Positions 17,401 to 25,794 of a DNA stretch of 64,000 nucleotides are shown here, piece after piece; position 1 is the first letter of the stretch, and every line of letters begins with the position of its first letter. Origin of the DNA: Ancylobacter vacuolatus (GTDB taxonomy: Bacteria; Pseudomonadota; Alphaproteobacteria; Rhizobiales; Xanthobacteraceae); the NCBI RefSeq assembly GCF_030813595.1, contig NZ_JAUSUH010000002.1, positions 496,001-560,000 of the forward strand, given 5' to 3'. The notes beneath the pieces are model-generated. The model was given only the letters and a program-made list of their open reading frames with translations. It did not search any database and was not told the DNA's origin. Both the position numbers and the translations under genes were made by a program.

Positions 17401-18405
17401 CTGACAGGCGCAGGCCTTCTGCGTGAAGCGGTCGGCTCGCAACTGTCCGATTCCGCCGCCCGTGTCGCCTTCGATCAGCTCTCAGGCGATCTCTACGCCA
17501 GCGCACAGAGCGCCGCGCTCGAAGACAGCCGCTTTGTGCGCGACGCCGCCCTGGGGCGGCTTCGGCAGGCTTTCGCTGACCCGGCGGCGGCGATGTGGGG
17601 TCAGGCCTATGGCTCGTGGGGCACGCTCGACGGCGATGGCAACGCCACCGGGTTCGACCGTACGGTCGGAGGCTTCGTCATCGGCGCCGATCGCAAGGTG
17701 GGCGAAGACCTCCTAATCGGGGCCTTCGCCGGCTATGGACAGAGCCGCTATCGCCTCGACACCGGCGGCGCCACCGCCGAGAGCGACGATGTGCATGCGG
17801 GCCTCTATGGCGGCGGCCGATTTGGCGCGCTGGCGCTGCGCCTCGGTGCCGCCTACACCTATCAGCAGGTCGACACCACGCGCCAGATCGCCTTCCCCGG
17901 TTTCGCCGAACGCCTGGGCGGCGCCTATGAGGGCCACACGGCGCAGGCCTTCCTTGAGGCCGGCTGGCGGCTGGCGGTCGGCGCGGCCGAGCTGGAGCCC
18001 TTTGTCGGGCTAGCCTATGTCAACGCCTCCAGCGGCGCGTTCAGCGAGAGTGGAGGAGCGGCGGCGCTCTCAGGGACGGCCGGCGATGCGGGGGTGACCT
18101 TCACAACGCTGGGGCTGCGCGCATCGGCCGAAGCGTCCTTGGGCGCCGTGCAGGGTCGCCTGACCGGCATGGCCGGCTGGCGCCACGCCTTTGGCAACGC
18201 CAATCCGCAAGCCAGCCTCGGCTTTGCCGGCGCCGCCCCGTTTTCCGTCCTCGGCGTGCCGGTGGTGGGGGATGTTCTGGTGCTGGAGGGCGGCGTCTCC
18301 CTGCCGCTGTCCACGACCGCGCAGCTGGACCTGTCTTATTCGGGCGCCTTCGGCTCGGGCCTTGTCGACAATGGCTTCGAGGCCGGCCTGAGCTGGCGCT
18401 TCTGA
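14455..18405 (+). CDS. autotransporter (type Va) with repeat-rich passenger and outer-membrane beta-barrel
   Basis: A 1316-residue protein starting at ATG 14455 after an AGGGGGG ribosome site. It has a long charged N-terminus and hydrophobic signal (ALMAALSLPALCLIAGAACA, cleavage before QDL). Residues about 50-640 are roughly eleven degenerate 49-residue repeats built around GSxW, consistent with a beta-helix passenger. Residues about 740-870 contain passenger-associated transport repeats (THTGTTTIHGGTL, TAFTGATLIEAGTLALAG). The autotransporter barrel spans about 1047-1316 (MWGQAYGSWGTLDGDG to the C-terminal LSWRF). Probably a surface adhesin or biofilm factor; no protease or esterase motif is evident. 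It stands alone, between terminator-like hairpins. Confidence 0.93.
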   Translation: MGRNETRHARKMRPGFHPVRAASQGALMAALSLPALCLIAGAACAQDLDVTGAVQIDQGATPSYDNTSVGLGGMAGTLTVTDPGTMLSNSGAVVVGASGGGTLNILAGASVSSATGMVGQAAAGEVLLSGAGSRWDMSGTLSVAFDANGSLVVEQGGLLTSADASFGVAGSSATGSIAITGTGSHWHNAGSLALGGMGSGRLTIAAGGVVTTGDTVVAGLLSPSGEVMVSGAGSALQIEGSLAIGTNGSVSVLDGAVMTSGRANIGDGVSAATGNVTVDGPGSRWDVDGALTVGALGAGSLVVASGGDVTATSALIGNANSNGQVAVQGTGSNWAVAGDLAVATGGGQGTLAISDGGHVSNANAVVGDEFSSGLVEVGGVGSRWDSSGTVRVETGGTVSVFDGATASSAQLLVGVDLVDPARVEITGPGSSWTASQAVVVGYDGYGSLRVAEGASLRSGDGVIGASFGTIGIVDLSGTGSSWSVDGVLYVGDGGDGELGIDAGASVRANVVVVGYQAQSHGAIGIGAGASLAVDGTFYVGFGGSGEVVVEAGGTLVTGATALGAGPGSDGFVGIAGTASSWTVKGELSIASEGGRGRLQVENGGRVVASFVDALGGTSEITVTGTGSRLEAGSVLALGGVTPSVLTLSDGGTLVADRVWVGDADQEGNAGISAVIVIGAAAGDAAAAAGTLHAGTLAVQEGASAQLVLNHTNSDTLIDADLSGALTVDAYAGITTLTGVNTHTGTTTIHGGTLIGSATSFGSGAILNEGTLVLDQTGTGRLTNALTGTGTLLKTGSGTLTYAGDATAFTGATLIEAGTLALAGTLGGPLSVAEGAVLAGMGGVAALSLAAGATVAPGASVGTVTVAGDFDQAAGALYAVEVAGGRADLIAVGGSATLADGAQLSVDGLGGVTPVGTRFTVLTAGGGITGSYTLVGDTSISAFYAVEASTDETAVYLDVFQDRAFTAAAFSANQRETAAALDSLTGAGLLREAVGSQLSDSAARVAFDQLSGDLYASAQSAALEDSRFVRDAALGRLRQAFADPAAAMWGQAYGSWGTLDGDGNATGFDRTVGGFVIGADRKVGEDLLIGAFAGYGQSRYRLDTGGATAESDDVHAGLYGGGRFGALALRLGAAYTYQQVDTTRQIAFPGFAERLGGAYEGHTAQAFLEAGWRLAVGAAELEPFVGLAYVNASSGAFSESGGAAALSGTAGDAGVTFTTLGLRASAEASLGAVQGRLTGMAGWRHAFGNANPQASLGFAGAAPFSVLGVPVVGDVLVLEGGVSLPLSTTAQLDLSYSGAFGSGLVDNGFEAGLSWRF
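14845..16350 (+). repeat. about eleven ~49-residue repeats in the autotransporter passenger
   Basis: Repeat landmarks GSRWDMSG, GSHWHNAG, GSALQIEG, GSRWDVDG, GSNWAVAG, GSRWDSSG, GSSWTASQ, GSSWSVDG, one without the motif, ASSWTVKG and GSRLEAG recur about every 148 bases. Each is followed by a G-rich LxVGxxGxGxLxVxxGGxV strand pattern. The nucleotide copies are clearly diverged. Confidence 0.8.
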
Positions 18406-18436
18406 CGCCGCAGCCGCTCCTCCTGCCGGCCGGACC

Positions 18437-18457
18437 GGGCGCCGCCTGAAGGCGCCC
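18437..18457 (+). terminator. hairpin downstream of autotransporter
   Basis: GGGCGCC (18437-18443) and GGCGCCC (18451-18457) form a perfect 7-base stem over a 7-base loop, 32 bases after the autotransporter stop. Followed by a pyrimidine-rich but not T-only tail. Confidence 0.55.
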
Positions 18458-18830
18458 TGCTCCCTGTCGCTGCTTCCGCCAATCAGCTCGATCGCTGCGG
18501 CCGTCGGGTTCGCCGGGAACGGGCGGGCGTCGATATCGCAGCATCGGGTGGGAATTTGGAGTTGATTACGAAATTTTTCTGGAATTTTACGAGTTACCGA
18601 ATGTTTCCTGTGGGATATTGACCCTACCCCTCCGCCTGTCTAAGAACGGCGGAGTGAGATTTGTCTCGGCACGATCATCTGACACGAGTTCTGCGCCTTG
18701 CCACGAGATGGGGACCGGGCATCGTTCTCGTCGACGGATGGGCGTGGCCCCGCCGGCGCGCCGTGACGGAGAAGTCGACATTCACCCCACCGCACAGGGC
18801 GGTGGAAGTCTCGAGAGATAGGCGGGTTTG
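18458..18830. promoter_or_regulatory. gap upstream of cysD
   Basis: No credible gene. An AT-rich segment at 18560-18620, including runs such as AAATTTTT and GGAATTTTACG, is the likely promoter of the cysD-cysNC operon. A leader of about 200 bases would then precede cysD. No riboswitch structure was recognised. Confidence 0.4.
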
Positions 18831-19739
18831 ATGTCGTCAGAACGGATGACGCACCTGAGGCGTCTGGAAGCGGAATCCATCTTCATCATGCGGGAGGTGG
18901 CGGCAGAGTTCGCCAACCCGGTGATGCTGTATTCGATCGGCAAGGACTCCGCCGTCATGCTGCATCTGGCGGCCAAGGCGTTCTATCCGTCACCACCGCC
19001 CTTTCCGCTGATGCACATCGACACGACGTGGAAGTTTCGCGAGATGATCGCCTTCCGCGATGCCACGGCGGCTCGGCTCGGTTTCAAGCTTCTGGTGCAC
19101 ACCAACCAGGACGGCGTCGCCAAAGGCATCAACCCGTTCGACCATGGCTCCTCGCTCTACACCCATGTGATGAAGACCGAGGCGCTCAAGGAAGCGCTGA
19201 CGCTTCATGGCTTCGATGCCGCCTTTGGCGGCGCCCGACGCGACGAGGAGAAGAGCCGCGCCAAAGAGCGCGTGTTCTCCTTCCGCACCGCCAATCATGG
19301 CTGGGACCCGAAGAGCCAGCGCCCGGAGCTGTGGAACCTCTACAATGCTCGCATCCGGCCGGGCGAATCGATCCGGGTGTTCCCGCTGTCCAACTGGACC
19401 GAGCTCGACATCTGGCAGTACATCCTCGCCGAGAACATCCCCATCGTGCCGCTCTATCTCGCCGCCGAGCGGCCGGTGGTGGAACGCGACGGCCAGCTGA
19501 TCATGGTGGACGATGAGCGTCTGCCGCTGGCGCCGGGCGAGGTTCCGCAGATGAAGCGGGTGCGCTTCCGCACCCTGGGCTGCTATCCGCTCACCGCCGC
19601 CATCGAGAGCGACGCCGACACGCTGGAAGCCATTGTCGGCGAGATGCTTCTGGCGCGCACATCCGAGCGCGCCGGCCGCCTCATCGATCACGACGAGGCC
19701 GCCTCGATGGAAAAGAAGAAGCGCGAGGGATATTTCTGA
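18831..19739 (+). CDS. cysD: sulfate adenylyltransferase subunit 2 (ATP sulfurylase small subunit)
   Basis: A 302-residue PAPS-reductase-fold enzyme. The PP-loop motif is [18 protein letters not shown] near residue 34, and the [21 protein letters not shown] block is diagnostic of CysD/NodP. With the GTPase subunit it makes adenosine 5'-phosphosulfate from ATP and sulfate, the first step of assimilatory sulfate reduction or sulfation. Its stop overlaps the start of cysNC (TGATG), so the subunits are translationally coupled. The start at 18831 is the first ATG of the conserved region. Confidence 0.97.
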   Translation: MSSERMTHLRRLEAESIFIMREVAAEFANPVMLYSIGKDSAVMLHLAAKAFYPSPPPFPLMHIDTTWKFREMIAFRDATAARLGFKLLVHTNQDGVAKGINPFDHGSSLYTHVMKTEALKEALTLHGFDAAFGGARRDEEKSRAKERVFSFRTANHGWDPKSQRPELWNLYNARIRPGESIRVFPLSNWTELDIWQYILAENIPIVPLYLAAERPVVERDGQLIMVDDERLPLAPGEVPQMKRVRFRTLGCYPLTAAIESDADTLEAIVGEMLLARTSERAGRLIDHDEAASMEKKKREGYF

Positions 19740-21634
19740 TGAATGAGGCGATCGCGCCGGTCAGTGCCGCCGAATATCTCGCGCGGCACGAGGCCAAGGG
19801 CCTGTTGCGCTTTCTGACCTGCGGCAGCGTAGATGACGGCAAGTCGACCCTCATCGGCCGGCTGCTCTATGACACCAAACTGCTGTTCGAGGACCAGCTA
19901 GCGACGCTCGCCGCGGATTCGCGCAAGCACGGCACCGCCGGCGATGAGCTGGACTTCGCGCTGCTGGTGGACGGACTGGCCGCCGAGCGCGAACAGGGCA
20001 TCACCATCGACGTTGCCTATCGCTTCTTCGCCACGGAGCGGCGCAAGTTTATCGTTGCCGACACGCCCGGCCATGAGCAGTACACCCGCAACATGGCCAC
20101 CGGCGCCTCGAATTCCGATGTTGCCGTGATCTTGGTCGATGCCCGCAAAGGCATTCTCACCCAGACCCGGCGTCATTCCTTCATCGTCTCGCTGCTGGGG
20201 CTGAAGGACGTGGTGCTGGCGGTGAACAAGATCGACCTCATGGACTATTCCCAGGCGGTCTTCGACCAGATCGTCGCCGATTATTGTGCCTTCGCCGCGG
20301 AATTCGGCTTTCGCACCCTCGTGCCGATCCCGATCTCCGCCCGCCACGGCGACAATGTCATCGCCCGCAGCGCCAACACGCCCTGGTATGAGGGCCCCTC
20401 GCTGCTGGAGCATCTCGACACGCTGGACGTGGAAAGCGTGGCGCAGACACGCCCATTCCGTCTGCCGGTGCAATGGGTCAATCGCCCCAACCTGAACTTC
20501 CGCGGCTTTTCCGGCACCGTGGCTTCCGGCTCGGTGCGGGTCGGCGAGGCGGTGGTCGTCGCCGGCTCCGGCGCCACCTCGCGCATCGCCTCGATCGTCA
20601 CCGCCGATGGCGAACTGGCGCAGGCCAGTGCCGGCCAGGCCGTGACCCTCACTTTGGAGGACGAGATCGACGCCTCCCGCGGCGACGTCATTGCCGCGGC
20701 GGACGCCCGGCCGGACGTTTCCGACCAGTTCGCCGCCCATCTCATATGGATGCACGAGGATTCGCTTCTGCCGGGCCGTCCCTATCTGATGAAGATCGGG
20801 ACGCGCACCGTCGTCATGTCGGTGACGGAGATCAAGCACCGCATCGATGTGAACAGCTTTCAGAAGCTGGCCGCCAAGACTTTGGCTCTGAATGATGTGG
20901 CGGTGGTCAACATCGCCACCCACGATCCCATCGCCCTGGATCCGTTCGCCGAGATTCCCCAGACCGGCTCCTTCATCGTCATCGACCGCATGAGCAACCA
21001 GACGGTCGGTGCCGGCATGGTCGATTTCGGCCTGCGGCGCGCGACCAATGTGCACTGGCAGGCGCTCGACGTCACCAAGGCGAGCCGGGCCGGCCTCAAG
21101 CTGCAGAAGCCTGCCGTCCTGTGGTTCACCGGCCTCTCCGGCGCCGGCAAGTCCACCATCGCCAACCTTGTCGAGAAGCGCCTCAACGCGCTGGGTCGGC
21201 ACACCTATCTGCTCGACGGCGACAATGTCCGGCACGGCCTGAACAAGGACCTTGGCTTCACCGATGCCGACCGGGTGGAGAACATCCGCCGGGTGGCGGA
21301 GGTGGCCCGGCTGATGGTGGATGCGGGGCTGATCGTTCTTGTGTCCTTCATCTCGCCCTTCCGGGCGGAGCGGGAGATGGCCCGCGAACTGCTGGAAAGT
21401 GGCGAATTCGTCGAGATCTTCATCGACACGCCGCTTGACGTGGCGGAGCAGCGCGACGTGAAGGGGCTCTACAAGCGCGCCCGCGCCGGACAGATCCAGA
21501 ACTTCACCGGCATCGACAGCCCCTATGAGCCGCCGGTCGACCCGGAGATCACCATAGAGAGCGGGGCGCTGGCCGCAGAGGCGGCGGCCGAGCACATCTT
21601 CGCGTTTTTGCTGGAGAGGGGATATCTCAGCTGA
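19739..21634 (+). CDS. cysNC: bifunctional sulfate adenylyltransferase GTPase subunit / APS kinase (CysN-CysC fusion)
   Basis: A 631-residue fusion. Residues 1 to about 440 are an EF-Tu-like GTPase with P-loop [13 protein letters not shown] (29-41), [12 protein letters not shown] and NKIDLMDY; it powers APS synthesis by CysD. Residues about 455-631 are adenylylsulfate kinase with P-loop [15 protein letters not shown] (from 465) and [15 protein letters not shown], making PAPS. The same fusion is known as NodQ in rhizobia; without nod genes nearby the role is taken as general sulfate assimilation or sulfation. Length is typical of the fusion. Confidence 0.97.
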   Translation: MNEAIAPVSAAEYLARHEAKGLLRFLTCGSVDDGKSTLIGRLLYDTKLLFEDQLATLAADSRKHGTAGDELDFALLVDGLAAEREQGITIDVAYRFFATERRKFIVADTPGHEQYTRNMATGASNSDVAVILVDARKGILTQTRRHSFIVSLLGLKDVVLAVNKIDLMDYSQAVFDQIVADYCAFAAEFGFRTLVPIPISARHGDNVIARSANTPWYEGPSLLEHLDTLDVESVAQTRPFRLPVQWVNRPNLNFRGFSGTVASGSVRVGEAVVVAGSGATSRIASIVTADGELAQASAGQAVTLTLEDEIDASRGDVIAAADARPDVSDQFAAHLIWMHEDSLLPGRPYLMKIGTRTVVMSVTEIKHRIDVNSFQKLAAKTLALNDVAVVNIATHDPIALDPFAEIPQTGSFIVIDRMSNQTVGAGMVDFGLRRATNVHWQALDVTKASRAGLKLQKPAVLWFTGLSGAGKSTIANLVEKRLNALGRHTYLLDGDNVRHGLNKDLGFTDADRVENIRRVAEVARLMVDAGLIVLVSFISPFRAEREMARELLESGEFVEIFIDTPLDVAEQRDVKGLYKRARAGQIQNFTGIDSPYEPPVDPEITIESGALAAEAAAEHIFAFLLERGYLS

Positions 21635-21665
21635 GCGGCCCCTGCACGGTAAGGAGGGGCTTCAT

Positions 21666-21688
21666 CTCGGAACCAGCAGTGTTCCGAG
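21666..21688. terminator. hairpin between cysNC and tRNA-Leu
   Basis: CTCGGAAC (21666-21673) and GTTCCGAG (21681-21688) form a perfect 8-base stem over CAGCAGT. It lies between convergent cysNC and tRNA-Leu and could terminate either transcript. Confidence 0.5.
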
Positions 21689-21697
21689 GAAGGTGGC

Positions 21698-21783
21698 TGG
21701 TGCGGGCGGTCGGACTCGAACCGACACTCTGTCACCAGAAACGGATTTTGAGTCCGTCGCGTCTACCATTCCGCCACGCCCGC
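21698..21783 (-). tRNA. tRNA-Leu (anticodon CAA)
   Basis: An 86-base class II tRNA on the minus strand. Acceptor stem GCGGGCG pairs with CGCCCGC, followed by discriminator A and an encoded CCA. The anticodon stem ACGGA/TCCGT holds loop CTCAAAA, giving anticodon CAA (codon TTG). A long variable arm (TTCTGGTGACAGA region) and the T-arm GTCGGTTCGAGTCCGAC are present. TTATAG upstream (about 21798-21803) may be its -10 element. Confidence 0.97.
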
Positions 21784-21848
21784 GCGGTGCGGTTCTCTAT
21801 AACGAAATGAACCGCGCCGCCAAGTGAAAAGCCGGCTCTTCAAGGTGG

Positions 21849-21874
21849 AAGGGCCGCTTCCGAAAGCGGCCCTT
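21849..21874. terminator. terminator hairpin downstream of the small exported-protein gene
   Basis: A perfect 11-base stem, AAGGGCCGCTT with AAGCGGCCCTT, and a 4-base loop. It lies 47 bases beyond the stop of the minus-strand gene at 21921-22388. Confidence 0.65.
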
Positions 21875-21920
21875 GGCGATCTTCGTCATGGGCGCCCGGA
21901 TGAAGCGCCGCCGCCAGCCT

Positions 21921-22388
21921 TCAGGAGGCAGGCTTGCAGGTGCCGAACGCGGTCAGCACCTTTCCGCCAGCGAGCGTCGTCAGCGTCGCCTCCGGCTTGG
22001 ATGGCGACAGCTCGATCGCCCAGGCGGCCATGTTGTCATTGCCATCCAGAATGAGCGTGTCGCCGTCGCCGATCACGCTCTGGATCGAGCTGATATGCGG
22101 CAGCTTGTCGTCCGACACGCTGGCGATGATCTGCTCGCCGAAATGGATCAGGAAGCGCGCGGGCAGGTCAATCGTGCCCAGTTCGGACGATGGCGCGCAG
22201 CCGGAGGACTCGCAAACAAACACCTTCTCGAAGGTGCAGGCGATCGGCGGCGGCAGCGCGTCGTCCGCCGCCGCAGGCGGGGGTACGGCAGCGGAAGGCC
22301 CGGCGGAGGAAGCGCCGGAAGAGTCCTGCGCCTGAGCGGCGGCGAGGCCGAGGATCAGGCAGAGCGCGGTAGCGGCCGTCTTCAGCAT
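21921..22388 (-). CDS. hypothetical exported protein
   Basis: A 155-residue protein with a signal peptide (MLKTAATALCLILGLAAAQAQ). A Pro/Ala-rich linker follows, then a roughly 100-residue domain with three cysteines in CTFEKVFVCESSGC and one near the C-terminus (FGTCKPAS), suggesting disulfides in the periplasm. I do not recognise the domain with certainty; such small secreted beta-proteins are common in Hyphomicrobiales. The start at 22388 gives the signal sequence; the frame extends further upstream without support. Confidence 0.75.
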   Translation of the reverse strand: MLKTAATALCLILGLAAAQAQDSSGASSAGPSAAVPPPAAADDALPPPIACTFEKVFVCESSGCAPSSELGTIDLPARFLIHFGEQIIASVSDDKLPHISSIQSVIGDGDTLILDGNDNMAAWAIELSPSKPEATLTTLAGGKVLTAFGTCKPAS

Positions 22389-22431
22389 GGGAGTGCCCTG
22401 GTGCGTGACCGGAAGGAACGAACGGTGCGTC

Positions 22432-22746
22432 TCAGTAGACCGGCGTGCGGCACGGCGGATAGGGCGGCGCGCCGCAATAGCCCGGACCATAGGCGGGGCG
22501 CGGCGGCGGCGGGTAATAAGCCGGCGGAGGCGGCGGGGGCGGCGCGTAGTAATAGGTTTTCGGCTGGCTCGCGGCAGACGTCACCACCGAGCCGATGAGC
22601 GCACCGGCTACCAGCCCCCCGATCAGCGCCCCGGTGGAATTGCTCGCCTGCGCGGGCGGGCTCGCCGCCAGCAGCGGCAGCGCGATGGCGACGGCAAGCG
22701 CCGCACGCATCATCCACTTAAAGACCTTGGTGCCGAAGACTGTCAT
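22432..22746 (-). CDS. small exported glycine-zipper, Pro/Tyr-rich protein
   Basis: A 104-residue protein. A signal sequence with two charged residues precedes a hydrophobic run ending LLAASPPAQA. A glycine-zipper-like helix follows (STGALIGGLVAGALIGSVVT). The tail is YYYAPPPPPPPAYYPPPP-rich with two cysteines in GYCGAPPYPPC. Probably an envelope-associated structural protein; no enzyme motif. It lies 43 bases upstream of the next minus-strand gene and may be co-transcribed with it. Confidence 0.7.
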   Translation of the reverse strand: MTVFGTKVFKWMMRAALAVAIALPLLAASPPAQASNSTGALIGGLVAGALIGSVVTSAASQPKTYYYAPPPPPPPAYYPPPPRPAYGPGYCGAPPYPPCRTPVY

Positions 22747-22965
22747 GTCCGACCTCTACGATTCGCTGGACTGACTATCGCCCGCGCCATGGCCCGCGGC
22801 AAGGGAAAGCGTGGGGTTCGCGTGCACCCCACTATCCCGCCTTGCCACCGGGATGCCGTGATTGTTTCGCACCCTGAAAATGGTTGGCGAACCAATCCAC
22901 CGTGACCGCGTTGAGTCGAGCCCATTGCCCGTCTCGGTGTCAGGGTGGAGATGATGGAGGACGAT

Positions 22966-23289
22966 ATGCACAGACGAGGCTTCCTGCTCGGTCTCGCCAG
23001 CGTTTTGGCGGGTGCCGGCGCTGTTGGGACGCTGTTCTCTCCGGCCCAGGCGACGGTGCTGAGCCAACTCAAGGGTACTGTTCCAGAAGGGCTTCCCGAC
23101 CTCGACGCGGCCGGTACTGAAACGGCCGGCACGACGCCCGACGGCACCCCTGTCGAGACGACGCAGTGGGGACCGCCCGGCGTACCGCCCGGTCGACGTC
23201 ACCGGCGGCGGCGGCGGCGGCGGGTGTGCGCTGTTCGGCGCGATCGGTGGGGCCGGCCGGTGCGCCGCTGCTGGTATGTCTACCGCTAG
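22966..23289 (+). CDS. small Tat-exported arginine-rich protein
   Basis: A 107-residue protein starting at ATG 22966, preceded by GGAGG. It has a twin-arginine signal (MHRRGFLLGLASVLAGAGAV, cleavage near AQA-T). A Gly/Thr/Pro linker follows, then a highly basic tail, RRHRRRRRRR, with CAVRRDRWGRPVRRC flanked by cysteines and ending WYVYR. The tail could bind nucleic acid, LPS or another polyanion, but nothing in the sequence decides this. Codon use and GC match the neighbourhood. Function unknown. Confidence 0.65.
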   Translation: MHRRGFLLGLASVLAGAGAVGTLFSPAQATVLSQLKGTVPEGLPDLDAAGTETAGTTPDGTPVETTQWGPPGVPPGRRHRRRRRRRVCAVRRDRWGRPVRRCWYVYR

Positions 23290-23365
23290 TGCCTGATCCA
23301 GCCAGATTGGTGCCAAAGCGATGACGCCGGCCGCGAGGGGATTGGCTCCCGTCGCGGCTGGTCGT

Positions 23366-23872
23366 CTAGAGGATCTCGATCGCTGTCGCTTGGCTGAGGC
23401 GCGCCAGCAGGCGCCTCAGATCGGCCGGCCGAAAGGCGACGCAGCCTGCCGTCGGCTCGAACGCCCCCCGGGCGATGTGCAAAAAGACGGCGGAACCGCG
23501 CCGGGAGCGGCGGGGGCAGCTGTTGTGGTCGAGCACGACGACCAGGTCGTACAGCCCGTCGTCCCGCCACATCTTCTCATGCGAGGCGCGTACCGGCAGG
23601 CTTACCGGGCGGTTGTAGCGGCCGTCGCCGGGCTCGTCGCACCAGCCATGCGCGCGGCGCGTCCGCAGCACCGGCAGGTCGGTGACCGGGCGCTGGCCAC
23701 GATCGGCCCGGTAGCGCACCTCCCGCGCATGCCAGATTCCGCGTGGCGTCGCGCCATCGCCTTCGCGTTTGTCGGCGCGGATGCCGGCCCGGCCCAGGGC
23801 GACGGGAATCGGGCGTCCATCGAGAATGAGCCAGCCACGCTGGCGACCGTGAATGTGACTGGCCGGGCGCAT
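23366..23872 (-). CDS. L,D-transpeptidase family protein (YkuD domain)
   Basis: A small protein of about 168 residues from ATG 23872. The C-terminal catalytic motif of YkuD enzymes is visible as FLHIARG followed by PTAGCVAFRPADLRRLL, with the nucleophile cysteine in AGC. Such enzymes form 3-3 peptidoglycan cross-links or attach proteins to peptidoglycan. No signal peptide is seen from this start; the frame is open upstream to about 24184 with possible GTG starts (for example 23941), so the N-terminus is uncertain. Divergent from the response-regulator gene. Confidence 0.75.
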   Translation of the reverse strand: MRPASHIHGRQRGWLILDGRPIPVALGRAGIRADKREGDGATPRGIWHAREVRYRADRGQRPVTDLPVLRTRRAHGWCDEPGDGRYNRPVSLPVRASHEKMWRDDGLYDLVVVLDHNSCPRRSRRGSAVFLHIARGAFEPTAGCVAFRPADLRRLLARLSQATAIEIL

Positions 23873-24143
23873 GGCGACACGCAGGCGGGAGGCGAAGCGG
23901 GATTTCCCGTGCGTTTCTGTGCGAAGGGTCTTCTTCTTCACGCCATTTCCGTTCACGATCACGTCACGAACCGGCAGCACCTTCGTCTCGCAAGTGCTCG
24001 GCGCTTGCCGAATGCGTTTCGCCTGCCTACTCGGGACATACGGCATTTCACTCCAGCCTTGCGTGAGAGTGGACGCGCGAGGCGCCACGGACAAGGGCTT
24101 CGGCCAGCGGCCGCTCGGAAACGCGGATATTCGGGAAAGCGAT

Positions 24144-24830
24144 ATGGCGAACGCTCTGCGAGTTTTGGTGGTCGATGACGACAAGGATCTGCGCGAGGCG
24201 CTGGTCGAACAGCTCTCGCTCTATGACGAATTCGAGGTTGTGTCGGTCGACAGCGCCAATGCCGCCATCAGCGAGGTCGAGGCGACGCGGGTCGATCTTG
24301 TGCTGATGGATGTCGGCCTGCCGGACAAGGATGGGCGCGAAGCGGTTCGCGTGATGCGGCAGAACGGCTTCAAGGCGCCGGTGATCATGCTCACCGGCCA
24401 CGATACCGACAGCGACACGATCATGGGGCTGGAAGCCGGCGCCAATGACTACGTCGCCAAGCCGTTCCGCTTCGCCGTGCTGCTCGCCCGCATCCGGGCG
24501 CAGATGCGCTCGCATGAAGCGAGCGAGGACGCGGTCTTCACCATCGGGCCCTACACATTCCGGCCCGGCGCCAAGATGCTGGTGACCGAACGCAATTCGA
24601 AGATTCGGCTCACCGAGAAAGAGACCGCCATACTTCGTTACCTCTACCGGGCTGGAAAGAAGCCGGTGGCGCGTGAAATACTGCTGCAGGAGGTCTGGGG
24701 CTATAATTCGGGCGTGACGACTCATACCCTTGAGACGCATATATATCGCCTGCGCCAGAAGATTGAGAAGGACCCGTCCCACCCCAGCCTGCTTGCCACC
24801 GAGGCTGGGGGGTACAAATTGCTGCCCTGA
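24144..24830 (+). CDS. OmpR/PhoB-type response regulator
   Basis: A 228-residue two-component regulator. The receiver domain (residues 1-120) has the acidic pair in VVDDDKD, the phosphorylation Asp in LVLMDVGLPDKDG and the Lys in YVAKPFR. The C-terminal winged helix is typical (RLTEKETAILRYLYRAGKKP to HIYRLRQKIE). ATG 24144 follows GGGAAAG. No histidine kinase is adjacent. Followed after 42 bases by the cNMP-domain gene. The general form resembles alphaproteobacterial envelope regulators such as CenR, but this was not established. Confidence 0.92.
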   Translation: MANALRVLVVDDDKDLREALVEQLSLYDEFEVVSVDSANAAISEVEATRVDLVLMDVGLPDKDGREAVRVMRQNGFKAPVIMLTGHDTDSDTIMGLEAGANDYVAKPFRFAVLLARIRAQMRSHEASEDAVFTIGPYTFRPGAKMLVTERNSKIRLTEKETAILRYLYRAGKKPVAREILLQEVWGYNSGVTTHTLETHIYRLRQKIEKDPSHPSLLATEAGGYKLLP

Positions 24831-24872
24831 CAGGCCGATTGATTCGTCCTGCCTTGGAGTTTCGCCCGCCGA

Positions 24873-25358
24873 ATGTCCATCGAGGACGACATCGCCTTTC
24901 TGGAACGTGTGCCGACGCTCGCATTGATGGGGCGTGAGGCTTTGCGCGTCATCGCCATCAGCGTCGAGCATTTCGCGCTGGCGCGCGGGCAGGTGCTTTT
25001 TCACGAGGGGGAGCCGGCCGATTGCGCCTATGTGGTGCAGGACGGCAGCCTGGCGGTCGCGCCCGACGATCCGCATCTGGCGGCCCGACCGGGGCAGAGC
25101 GCGCGCGTTGGCGAGGGGGCGCTGATCGGCGAAATGGCCCTGCTGACCGAGACGCGGCGGCCCGCCACCGCCACCGCGCTGGAGCCGGCGGAGGTTTTGC
25201 GCATTCCCCGCAACGTGTTCCTGCGCACGCTGGAAAGCTATCCCGACGCCGCCCGCGAACTCACCCACCGGTTGAGCGAGCGGGTGGCGGCCACGCTGGC
25301 CGATCTCGAACGCGTGCGCGAGCGGCTGGAGGCGATCGAGGACGTGCGGCGGCCATGA
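24873..25358 (+). CDS. cyclic-nucleotide-binding-domain protein (Crp-like, no DNA-binding domain)
   Basis: A 161-residue single-domain protein. The jelly-roll cNMP fold is visible from ALARGQVLFHEGEPADCAYVVQDGSLAV through GALIGEMALLTETRRPATATAL (phosphate-binding-cassette-like), followed by a terminal helix. No helix-turn-helix follows, so it is not a transcription factor. In alphaproteobacteria this protein often accompanies a response regulator. Its last codons overlap the arfB start (ATGA), indicating coupling. Confidence 0.85.
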   Translation: MSIEDDIAFLERVPTLALMGREALRVIAISVEHFALARGQVLFHEGEPADCAYVVQDGSLAVAPDDPHLAARPGQSARVGEGALIGEMALLTETRRPATATALEPAEVLRIPRNVFLRTLESYPDAARELTHRLSERVAATLADLERVRERLEAIEDVRRP

Positions 25359-25783
25359 TTCCGGTCACGCCGCGGGTCTGGCTCGACGAGGACGAGATCG
25401 AGGAAACCTTCATTCGCGCCTCCGGTCCGGGCGGCCAGAACGTCAACAAAGTGTCGAGCGCGGTGCAGCTGCGCTTCGACGTGCGCGGCTCCAAGACCTT
25501 GGCGGATCACGTGAAAGAGCGCCTCGCCCGCCTCGCCGGGCGGCGCCTGACCAAGGAGGGCGTCCTCGTTCTGATCGCCCAGCGCTACCGGACGCAGGAG
25601 CAGAATCGGGCGGATGCGCTGGCCCGGTTGGTCGAGCTGGTGCGCGAGGCGGCGATCGTGCCGATCACCCGCCGCCCGACCCGCCCGACGCTCGGCTCGA
25701 AGATCCGCCGGCTGGAGGGCAAGGCCAAGCGGGCGGGGGTCAAATCGCTGCGCCGCGACCGGCCCGGCGGGCCGGACGAGTAG
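25355..25783 (+). CDS. arfB: alternative ribosome-rescue factor / peptidyl-tRNA hydrolase ArfB
   Basis: A 142-residue release-factor-like protein. The catalytic GGQ loop is in ASGPGGQNVNKVSSAVQLRF, and the lysine/arginine-rich C-terminal tail (GSKIRRLEGKAKRAG to RRDRPGG) is the part known to enter the mRNA channel of stalled ribosomes. It releases nascent chains from non-stop ribosomes. ATG 25355 overlaps the preceding stop. Length matches ArfB (YaeJ) rather than RF1/RF2. Confidence 0.95.
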   Translation: MIPVTPRVWLDEDEIEETFIRASGPGGQNVNKVSSAVQLRFDVRGSKTLADHVKERLARLAGRRLTKEGVLVLIAQRYRTQEQNRADALARLVELVREAAIVPITRRPTRPTLGSKIRRLEGKAKRAGVKSLRRDRPGGPDE

Positions 25784-25794
25784 CCGCTAACCGC

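Noticed and set aside
18618..18821. 67-codon open frame upstream of cysD
   Set aside because: Poor ribosome site, low-complexity basic product, and it occupies the likely cysD leader.
19898..21595. 565-codon open frame opposite cysNC
   Set aside because: Antisense shadow of a clear fusion gene; no recognisable domain.
25504..25518. GGATCACGTGAAAGA resembling parS inside arfB
   Set aside because: The palindrome is broken on both sides with several mismatches, and it is far from the origin cluster.
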